Below are positions 12,266 through 24,200 of a stretch of 64,000 bases of DNA, piece by piece (within the stretch, counting starts at the first letter, position 1; every line of letters begins with the position of its first letter). The notes beneath the pieces are model-generated. The model did no database searches. It saw nothing but the letters and a program-made list of their open reading frames with translations, and was not told where the DNA came from. The position numbers were made by a program, and so were the translations under genes. Source of the stretch: Hymenolepis diminuta (Eukaryota > Platyhelminthes > Cestoda > Cyclophyllidea > Hymenolepididae); contig CAADRB010000011.1 of NCBI GenBank assembly GCA_900708905.1, forward strand, positions 2,679,262-2,743,261, given 5' to 3'.

Positions 12266-15200
12266 ATGTCAGCCCAGTGGGGTTCCACATTTGAAGGAAT
12301 CCTCCTTCTCAAACAAAAGTCAGAATCATTTTTCAAGCGATCTAGTTGTAAGAAATATTCTAGCCTTTCTAATCTTTCGTTTAGCTTTCTGTGAGCATTG
12401 GTGCCGGCTCAAAGGTAATCTCCTTGTCATCCTTCGTAACGAAGGTACCCATTCTAAAGATCTTATCGGAATTGTTCTTCTTGAACGATGTCACGCTAAA
12501 ACTGTAGTTGATACCGATGTGCAGAATGCCTTCCAGATTGGTATTTGGTTGATTTCTTTCCTTTACTTAACTTAAATTAGTTTTTGAGTGTGGCGACCCT
12601 TCTATGCTTTTTGCTGCGCGTTCTGCTGAAGAAGCTAACATGTGGTGTAACCACATCTCAAGAGCAGGTCTTTCTGAGCTATCGGCACGAAGATTACAAC
12701 TTAGAGAAGAAATACGACATTTAACTGGAAAAGACCCTCTTGATCCTCTTAATCCAGCTTTAAATTCTTCTCAGCCCGCTTGCGGTAGGTGTCAAGTCAT
12801 TGACTTATTAACCCTACTTTGTGTACCTGTAATCTGCTATCGCGTGTTTCACAACCCCGTTTTCAGGTCCCGATGAATTTAGTGAAGCCGGATTGGAAAT
12901 CCAATTAAGTAGGCCAACAGTATTAATTGATTAATGCCGTTTGATCTAATTAAAACATGTGATTTTCATGCTTGAAGTTTAATGTTTTCACGAGTACACT
13001 TAATAGTATTCACTAATTTAAATCAATTTCTCCTCTATCTAGGTCTTCTTGATGATAATGCTTCTTTTGTTCGTGATCCTTATCTGGGTCTTCAGGTCAT
13101 GGTTTATGTCAAACAGCCTGAAACAGACGATACTTGGAAATTAATAGCAGAAACCGAAGTTCAGGTAAGAGCATTAAACTTCTTATTTATCTTCTAGACG
13201 AAAGATTGTCCAACTTTCTTAAAAACTGTTAAGTTAAACATCGAAAAAGTTTCCAAATCTTCACTTATAATGTTCAGTCTACTGGAATTTAAGGATGTGC
13301 GTTCGTCTGTGGTACGTTTTTATTTTTGGTTTGTTGATTGATTTTCCTCACTAGCCAATAATATGTTTCGATTTCTACAGAGTCGCATCATTAGTAGTGT
13401 GGAGACAACAGCAGAAACTTTGTGCAATACGCCAACGTTGAATTTGCACTTACATGTGGATTCTGAGACCGCTAGCAAGTCTTTAACGTCAGATTGTCTT
13501 TTAGTTGTCCAGGCATTGAATCAGCGTGCAAATGTACTTGATTTTGATCACGTAAGTTACCTTTAGATGCGTTTTTGTTCATGAAGCAAGATAAATGGTT
13601 TACTAATTAATTCGGTTTTATTTCAGCTTGACCTCAACAGTCAACAGCTGCGAAATGTATGTGAGACTATCCTGACCCGAAATTATGTCTTCCCGCATAC
13701 TCTTGGTGGAAATATGCGAGTTGTGGAGTTTATGGGCGAATCTCGAATCTGTTTTCAGTTCCCTATTGAATATTTGTAGGTTATCAGCTATTTTGTGACG
13801 TGATTTTCCATTTAAAACTTGTTAGTGGTAAGATATATCTGAAATTTCGTTTTAGAAAGTCATTGATTACTCAGGAACATTTACTCTATGATTCACTTCT
13901 TCGGGTCGGAATGGTATGTTCGGTTATTGTTTTATTGTATTTTCGGAGTTCGAACTTGTTTCTTCCAGTAGAATCTTGAACATAAATGTTGTATAACTTT
14001 TCAGATTTCTAAGGTTATTGTGTTTTGCGAAAGTTACTTAAAGCAGGAGTCACCAGATTTAAACCGTACGTCTGATGTATTGAGCATGTACCCTCTCAAT
14101 TTCTCGAGAATCTAACACGTTTTAGCTTAATTTTGAAGTTTTTTATTTAAATAACGGTTTTGTAGTTGCAAAGTTATATCGCATTAGACAACTATCATTC
14201 GAGAACGATCGGTGCAAATTCAGGGCTGTGATAATCATCCTCATTGGTTAATGCTGGTCCATCGAGAGTCAGCCAACTAAGTACATGGGTATTAACTGTA
14301 GCAGATAAAAAGTTATGTGGAACTCCAATTCAATGAGCTCGAACGTTATTTGATCATATTTCTCTCAGCACTCATCTTGGTTAGGGAGTGGAATCTTGGC
14401 TTCTCTGGTGAAACTAGCTAGACTTAACCAGTACGGTTGAATATTCCACTCACTGAGTGTACACCGGTGGGCATCGTACCTGTGATCCCTGTCTTGGTAG
14501 AATGAGTAAGTTAATCGTTACGTCACTGGTGCAAATTTAATCATAATATTAATGATACGCGCCAGTGTTCTTGTGTATTTTATTACATGAATTCTTTTTC
14601 TGTCGTTGCGTAATCCCTGATTTAAAAGACAAATCCTATTGGTTAATAAATAGTCTCGTATATCTTTGATATAAATTGGCGTATGCATATAAGTTACCAT
14701 AAATGACAAATATGGGACTGTTTTAAGACTATTACTGCAGGAGATTACATAAAAATTGATTAATAGTAAAAGATAAACGGAAAGCTTGGACGGAAATAGG
14801 TTTGCCAAATATGCATTAGTCATGTCTAGTATTTATGGCCTAGTTTTAAGCAAGTCTGTATTTGTGTTAATCGAAATTAATGTATTTATGCTGTGAAGTA
14901 CTTTTATTCTGACTTTTGGTTGCGTTACTTAGGCAACTATTCTATTCGGCCGCTCCAGTAATATTAATCTGCATGCAAGCTTTGTTTTCCCAACTTTTAA
15001 CATAATGATAACATCTTTATTTCCTCTTTGTAAGTTTAGAAATTTGATCTCCTTGTCCCTTACAATACCTTTTCGTTTACATTATCTGACAATAATATTA
15101 TGCACTTATGTTTGACCAAAGAACAATAATGACACTATTATTATTATAACTCGTATGTAATAAGTTCAATCAGGTATTTTGGTCATGCCTTGTCCTTGTA

Positions 15201-18200
15201 ACTGCAAAAATTAGTGTATTTGGAATAGTAGCTTGAGTGTTTAGCTGAAACGTCACGGACACCGTTTTTATAGGTCTCGTCAAAACGAAGAGCTCTAATA
15301 ATAGAGTAAACAACAAACTAGCACGTAATTGATTATCGTTGTGGAATTGAATAGAATACGGTTGCCTCAGCTTAATCATCAGTTATTCCAGTGCCTTCTA
15401 TGTTTATACAATCCGTTTCATTATCTAAGTGAATAGAAATAGGTTCCATATTGAATTGGATCAAACTTCTAAATAGAATGAGAAAACGTAAGCCACGGGA
15501 ATGAAGGGTCAGTCTTTTACATGTACCATTGATTGATTTAATCGAATTAGAGCTAGAGTTAGTGTTGAATTAGACGGCGTTTATTCGTTGATGAAAAGGT
15601 GCTGTTAGGATATGCTGGTTGTTCAGATTTCCCGTCTCATCAGATCTCTCAAATTCGAAAACTATCCATATGCTTGCACTGACTTGATTGATCACTCTCA
15701 AACCAATGCAGGTCAAAAGATGACTACCGGACTGGTTTTTTTTAAATTAGAATTGATCCACGAGACGAGAGCTTGAAACTTCTTGTGGTACGGCCTAAAA
15801 AAGCATTTCCTATGGAAATAAAATTCTTCTAAAATTAAGTTAAGTTTCACAAAAGCTGTTCGTTGAATTCTGCGCCGGGGGTGGGGGGTGCGGTGGTTAA
15901 CGTACACGTCTGCCAAGTCACAGGTCATGAGATCAATACACATTGGTGCATTTTTATTCTGGTTAACAAGAGGGGAGAAGAATTAGGGTCTCTCATCAGA
16001 ATGACTCCTTGGTGCTTCTCCAATTCAAGTGTTGTTAACACTTATTAATGGGCTTGGATTCTCTGGACTAGTCATATTCATTTAAGTAAGGCTGTGTGGA
16101 TATTGTGCAATGATAAATTTACTCTTATTTTAATGATCACTGCTATCTTAACGTCCCCTAATATATATTGTGAGTTTCATGATCTGAAATCCTCTCCATC
16201 AAAGGTAGTTGGTTCTAGAATTTAATGCGATAACCCAAGCGTCCCTCTCTTGGGGTGACCCCTAAAGAGCCATAGGAAATAATATTTTATAACAGTTCGC
16301 TATAAACAATTGATAGTTTAGAGTGAATCATTGGGGATTAGTTGGCAAGTTAACGTTTGAGGTGAATTATGAGTTCTTAATCCAGTCATTTACTGTGTGA
16401 TGATGGACTTCAAACTCTTTGCCATCAATTTGTACACACATTTGGTACATCATTGTTGACCAGATAAAATTTCTCGATCTAATTAACAAAGCTTCGTATC
16501 CTACATAACTTTTGCTTTTTCATTATTTTCGCTCTTTTTATCTTACTTTAAAAATTCATTAAGATATAACAGTCGGGAAGCCTTTATTTTTAAAGTAAAA
16601 GACCTGCTTTATATACGTATATATTTCCACCCCTTACATTCAGCAGACTCTTATCTCTTCTTTTTAGTCCAAGTTGGCCATAAAATGACCAGTTATGTTT
16701 GTATCGTACACATTTTAGAGATGACTCATCTACTTGCATATCTTAGTGTCACGCCTATCCACATTATAGATGTATATTACCCGTCTAGTTTATTAGGTAT
16801 TATTCTTAGGCCAAGCTACTTTTCTCAAAAGGCACAAGTATAAATATATCAACAGGCTATGAGAAGTTTATTTTTAATCATCTTTAATCCCACATCCTTT
16901 TGGAAGAAATTTATCTCCTTAAAATAATTCTACTGCTGTTTTTTCAGTCGGATCCCACTCTTGAATGTCTTCGTAGAGAACGTCTGATGGGTATGAAAAG
17001 CACAATCGAACGCTATGAGCTATGCCTACGAAGCACTGTGGACCATATAGGTGAGTGACTTCCTACTAGTGTGGCTGAAAAGAAATTCTTCACTCTAAAA
17101 ACTGATTAATTAGTTTTGTAAGGTAAGGCTCTTCTACACTGTTGTAATTCTTTGATCTATCTACCCACTAGATATCGCTAGACTACAGTTGATTCAGGAA
17201 ATGAAACTGTTAAGGGTTGAAACAACACAAGTAAACATAATACCTATTAATCTAGGTTTTATTCTATATATTCTCCTTCGGCTTCTACCACCCACTCAAT
17301 TCGAGTCCGAAAGCGACTGCAAGCTGTGATCAGATCAGGTGGTCCTTATTAATATTCTCCATTGCTCGGGCTATCGCCTCCATCAGAAAGGAGAATTTGG
17401 TGTTATGGGGATGCTTATTAACTTCCTTTTCAATGATGCCTCGCCCCACACGTAATAATCGAAGGATTGAGGTCTGGTGGGTTAGAAGGCCATAAGTTTG
17501 GTGTGACTCGGCCATTCAATCTTGGGTTTTGGGAGCTTTACAGGATGGAGTCGAATCTTGTTAGAAGACATGGGTCTTCCTCCATTGGCTACGCTGCCTA
17601 TCCAGACGGCTTAATAACAATGGTTTGAAGAGTCTCGACATGAGCATCTGGATCTGTATTGGCTAAGGCCCTCACTGTCCTTCACTACACCGAAAACCAT
17701 CACTTTTGGTACCAGACGACACCTCATGTTGGTATCTAGATCAGGGTGTGCCCTCACAAACATCTACATACTATTTATGCAGCTTTAACTTTTAAACCGA
17801 AAACGAATGTAATGGAAATTTTCCTGAACACATGATCTCCTTCTATATTGGAATTCTTGAGGCCCAGAGCTAAATCAGAAGACCTAGAAAATGATTCAAG
17901 TTAGGTCCAACGCTCAAACTTATGAATAAATAACTTTTGTCTGGAGGGGTTGGATAAGAATAGACCATTTTTATCCGAAAAAAATTAAATTAACAATCAA
18001 TCGTTATTTATTGATAAAATTGGCATGTAAATATCATGCAACCTCAAACCTCTACTGAAGATGGATATCATAAAGTTCTCATGATAATTTGACTATTGGA
18101 GTCCTCTTGTACCTATATGGAGTTAATTTAAAACGGTCTTAGCTTATTTGGTAAAATCTGTAAATCTGATATGTGGTTGCTCATACTTTAACACTTAATG

Positions 18201-21200
18201 ATGGCATCGTCATTCTATTCCATGACGGAAACAAAGATTTTACATTTATTTAATATAGAAAAATTTACAAACATTGGTTGTCAAATCGTTAATGTTTCTG
18301 ATCGAATCGATTGTTGATCATCTTCTTCTCTGCAACTCCTCTCTACTAAATTGCCAATATTGGTCAAAGTTTAGCTGCGGCGTATCACTACTTTTAAAGG
18401 CGGTAGAATTCGCTTTTGTGTCTCCTATTTTAAATATTTTGGCGTTTACGTGTGCCCTCACTTCTGCTTTCCAGGTCCAAGTTTCAAGCGAAGTACTGAA
18501 CGAAAATGCGCAGAATTGAACTTTGTTCCAACAAATCTCCACGTCAATAGAATCGGTCTTCTTGACTCTGAAAACAGGCTTAGTAAGTCAAATAAATTCT
18601 AATCTGGTTGGTCTATTTTATGCTTAATCCGACTGTTCCTGTTACTTATGAATGTTAATTTGCATTTATTGTCCTCCTGTTCATCATTTGAGTACTTTTT
18701 CAACTTCTAATGGTTCGTTTCTTCTATCCACGTACTCATTCACTTAAAAGTAGTATCTACATGCTTTAATATAAACTTGTCAAAAGGTAATTTTTTCATG
18801 AATCCAATGTTTGCAAGGGTTTATGTGTGCATTTGTACCTGAATTATGCTAATTAAATAAAAATCATAATTGCATTGGTTAATGCGATTATGTGATTGGT
18901 AAATATTTTTTGCGCGAAATTCTAGTTAGAAAAAATAAAACTTTAGTCTGGGTAGCCTCAGTCAAAATTATTCTATTTATAAAGTAGAATTTGGTGTTAT
19001 TGATTTTGAAACAATTAAAAGTAGATGTAAGATTAGCAGCTGCCAGTTTACCTTGTTGTAATACTGCTTAATTTTCGAAAAAAAGTAGTTTGACTCTTTT
19101 TTCTCAATCTGACTCTTTTTAGTCACCTTTCATGATATCATCTCTGTCGGTGCCTTTACTTCCTCCTCGGGTAAATTTAAGGCTAAAGGCCTATTCCAGA
19201 CTCTAGCAACTGTCTCGGACCCAGACAGTGCCCCAGACAATCACAATCCCCATCACAGTGCAAGTCTAACAGAGATGCTTCGAAATTCTCCAACCGCTCG
19301 TGTGCTAGTTTCTTCAGCCCTTCAATACGACAAACATAGCATTGGAATGGCTTTTAAAAATCTCGCCACAGGTGGAGTTGTGGTTGTTCGAATGAGTGGT
19401 GATCTTTCAGAACTTAATACAAGACTGGGACCAACAGGTCAGGCTGGAATCTTAGCTCAAAGGCTTGAAAAGGGGGTAAGAATGCTGGACTTAGTCGGAC
19501 GCTGAAATGCTTTAAGTATCTGAGTGAAATAGTTAGCATTTTAGATGGCTGCTCTGATGGAGATATTCAAAAGTGCGTCAATTGCCGATGGCTACTTAAA
19601 TGAACTCCAGTCGAGTTATGGGCCACTTCTCAAATGTGTTGCCGAACTGTCGGCTTTGGATTCGAATCAAAGGTTCGTGTAGCATGTTGTTTTGCCGTAG
19701 TTTATACTGTATAAACATGTATTTACTTATAGGAAATGAAAAACGGAAATAGTGTGGCATACATGTTCTTGTCTTTGTTGTTGTGCTTGTTTTTTACGGT
19801 CGATCGTTAAGTAGACGTTGGTACACCATTTTTCCCGAATATTTAAAGTTTTTTAAACAAGATTAAAATCTGATGACATAATATCATCAAATAAAAAATA
19901 TTTCGGGTGGTTTTCAATCTATTTTCATCAAGCTTACAATAATCGAAGGTAGGTAGAATATTGAAATGAATCAAATTCATTCAGCTAAATCCTTTCATTG
20001 TTTACATATTTTTTCTCATTTGATTTGATTTTGTAACGATTTAGTATTCGAATATTTCAGTAGAATTGTCTAATTAACAACATTATTTTTCAATTTCTGA
20101 CGATTCAGTAGATGGATCTATGAAGAAAGCAGAGGTATCTCCATCATCTACTTGTCTACGCTTTGCACTATCATGTATGGCACAATAAATATGGACAGAT
20201 AGATAAAATATTCAAATGTTCAAATTTGGTTAAGATTCTAAGTGAAATTGTCTGAGTCTATTCAGATTGCGTTGAGCTTCAGAATTGGCCTTAGTCTCAT
20301 CGTTCAATCTTAAAGCGATCTGTTATCATCGATTTATTGATGATGCAAGGTAGGTGAAAGATCTTCAGAACTAAGCATTACATGTCAGAGGTAGGAAAGA
20401 AATTAAACCATAGAATAAGGAAACCAAAATATACAAAAGGTAATCAAAAAGCTCCGCAAATCTCTCTCTGGTATGCTGATATTTAAAGCTAATTGTCCTC
20501 TCATCCAAATCGTTTTTTTGATACGACACAAATAAGTAAACTCATTATTTATCAAAATTAGGCATGTCTACAAGCTCACTCTATTGAGGCACCCACCTTT
20601 TTTATCTTTAGTGATCCAGTGAACGGATCCAGGCGCGACGTAGTACTCCGGGAGATCGCTTCGGCCTCCACTCGCTTACAGAAGGTGTTATCCCGCACTT
20701 GGGAACAGGTCGAAGAAACCCTGTGGCTAGAAGTTCTGTCAAATTTGGCTGCTGCTGCGTCATCTTGTGAGAACCCCTCGGCAGGAGTGAACCTCCAAGC
20801 AATGTCGAGTATCTGGGACAGTATTCACTATCGACATCATACTTCCCTGTGTCAAGTAAATCAACGATCTGATATTACTATGATTTTATACTACTTCAAA
20901 TATTATTTATATAGTGTTGGCAGCTTGTGCGTGCTTTGTGTAAAGAAAACTGGCCAATTCCCTTGAAAACCTGTGAAATATTCAGTTTCAGATCAATTTT
21001 TCATCTCAGTGCCCTATAGCAAGTCTCAAACATTGAATAATGACACAAGAAATTACATATAGATGGGTTAGATGTGGATTTGTCGTGCCATAAGATTAGC
21101 GTTTGCTAACTGAGGTGTCCACAGTATAAAATTGCCAATCGATAGCCTTTGGTGATTAAAGACCCATTCCAGAGTCGATTAACTATCAGCCCCAACGTAC

Positions 21201-24200
21201 CCAAGTTAGAAGTCGTAAGTGATGTTTGGGAGCACAAGAAAGGGATTGCGTTCTAGAAGTCTATCTATCACCCATAATGACTAAATGGATAAAATGGGGA
21301 TACAAAAAGACAAAAATTGAAAGAGCTTCTCTGGCGGTCTTTCAAAAGATATCTAAGCCTTCAAATCATATGTTGTAGCAGAAATGTTTTTACTGGGTAT
21401 AGATTGAAAGTTCACCGTTTAGTTTATTAGAATAAAAAAATATTTTCCAACGCTAATTTTCGTCTATTTAGTTCCCAGGTGATAACAACTAACTTGCTTT
21501 GAGATTTCCAGTTTGTCAAATGGACGGAGATTGTCAAGTCGTTGATGCGCAAACTTGTAAATAATGTTTGTGTAAATATCCCAGTTTATGTAGTTCAAGT
21601 CTGTGACATTATAAGATGGCTTTTGTCTAACTTAGTTGAGCCAATCTTACTGTAATTATTACACTGGTTCTAAAAAATCGGGAGGAGATTTGATAGTTAA
21701 TTATGATGGAAGTGTATGACTGTCGCGTTTTTTGCCTGAGTGTCATCGTGTTAGCACTATTATCAATTATTACTACTTCTCCGGTGGGCTTGTCGGTTCT
21801 AGGAACTTGGAAGAAAGTGGATTAGAGTGAAGGATTCCTCAAAAATTTCCTTTCATTTACAGCGATATTAACGTAATTCGTATTGATGAAAAATCACGTT
21901 TGCATTTATTTGGGCTGTTTTCAAACGTTTCAGTTGGAGAATCTTAACCAGCAATTTGTACTCGCTTCTTTCGCCATAACAGATCTAAAATCCAACAACA
22001 CGTCGATTACAAGATTAGCGATGCAGACGCTTGTTTCTCGCACCCTTACATTCCTAGTTTTATTCTTCTATCTCCCTTTTCTCGTTTTTTTTTAAAATTT
22101 TTAATCGTTGCTGCTTAATATATTTTGCTTTATGCTCGGCTCTCTTTTCTGGATCTCCGAAAACTGTCGTTGTCTGCTGTTTTCTGATTCCCTTTAGTCT
22201 TAGGTCCAACAACAATATCTCAACCAGAGGCCTCTACGGGATTAATCGAGTACTTGTTTAATCGGTAGTATAGCATGTATGATTGTGAGAAATCGTTAAA
22301 TCTAATTCCCTGTGAACGAACTCTGTTCATTGAATTTTTATGAGTTCTACTCAGTCTTCGATTCTGCCTCCTAATGCTTCACTATTATAACCCAGAGCAT
22401 TTCAAATTGTTTACAAGTTTTCATTGTGGGAAAGCAACTGAAATAAGTACGATAATTGGGGAGAATCGAAATGAGTGTCTAAAAGAGTTATTTAAATTGG
22501 GTTAGGGCTGTAGATTATTTACTTAATTAACAGTCCACTGCTTCACATTCACAAATTATGATTAAATTCTTCAACACTATTGTCAGTGTTTATTTACTGA
22601 TCGTTTAATTACTGTGGTCGTTTTGCCACTTCAATTCCTTTTTCTTTCATAGATTGAAAACATCAGTTTGATCTTACACGATCCTGACACAGAATTCCTT
22701 TCTTTTCTTCAGGCTCTAACAACAACTCTAACAGGCCTCTCAATGGCAGTATCACATTGGTCACCAGGTGATTGGAAACAGATGGCTCGCTGTGGGGTTC
22801 CACTCCACTTTGAAGGTCTTTTGAGTTGCTATGGCGAAGAAATATGCATGCTAGAGAATTGGGCTTGGGCCATACAGAGTCTAGCATTCTGCCGGATTGT
22901 TATCCGACCCAACAGCTCTGCCACGGCTTCTGTTAAGGATGAGGATGGCAGAAATGTGGAGGCTGATGAGAATGAGCGGATGGGAAGAGGTCGGAATAAA
23001 CCAATGGCTCAAATCCTTGGTCATAATGAGATACTGGTTTGTTAACACAATGTGTTCATTCAGAAACTTTTGAGTTTTTTATCTACCCATTTCGTTTCTT
23101 ACTTTAGCTGAACATCTCTCGAACAGCCTGGGACCGAGCACCGCCAGAAGTTGTAGCCCGAGGCAGAATTGTTCTCGCATTACATCCATTCCATTTCAAT
23201 GTTGGAATAAACGAACAGCAAACATTTGCCGAGCGGTGAGTGAACGCTGGCTCATTTAGGTTATTATTTCAGTAGAAATAGATGACATATCCTTCTTTTT
23301 GCAGGCTTGAACGAGTTAATCTGCAGACCTCTGTTAATGCCAATGGATTAGCCAGCCTAAAGAATTACTTTGAAAAGTATACTCGGAAGTTTGGAGCTCC
23401 TAGTAAGTTGATTTTCCTTTTTCTACAAAATCACTATGTTCTAATAGCAAAAGAGGTTTCATGTTTTGTCTGAATATATTAAAGCAATAAATAGGATATA
23501 ACGCATTCATTACTTAATCCACTTGACTACCAGTCAATCATAATTTATTTTGATAGAGAATTTTGAAATGCTAATGAAATCTTAGAATTAACTTTTTTCT
23601 TCATCATTATTACTATTGGCCATGACGACGCAAAAAAGCTTTTATAAGTTTTAATCAAAATAATACCAACTCCAAATTAGANNNNNNNNNNNNNNNNNNN
23701 NNNNNNNNNNNNNNNNNNNNNNNNNNNNNNNNNNNNNNNNNNNNNGAATTCTGTAAGTATTGAAGCATCCGATTTCTCATGAGGAGTGTATGGTTTACAT
23801 TGTGATGTCCGAATTTTCATAAAATGACTTCCGGGTTCGTGGGTGTCTAGATAATGTCTACAATATTCAGAGTCTGTTGACTCGTTGATTTTGCCATCTC
23901 AATTTGTTTGAATCTTGTTACAGCCAGGAGCAGATTGATAAGACAATCAACAATTTTGTTTAACACAGCATGGGGTTTTCTTGATAACCATTTTTTCCTG
24001 ACGCTCTTTAGACAATTTAGAAGAACTTAGGTTTTAGTTGATTAAGCTCTGTAAGGGCTAGTCTCGGAATTTTACTTTATAAATTGTTTCTTAATATGTA
24101 GAATTTTTTTTCATCAATTATAACCTATTTTATTCAACATCAGATGCGAGAATAGCGAGCTGATGAACTCGTTGCGGAAGGTTGGACAATATGGCAAGTT

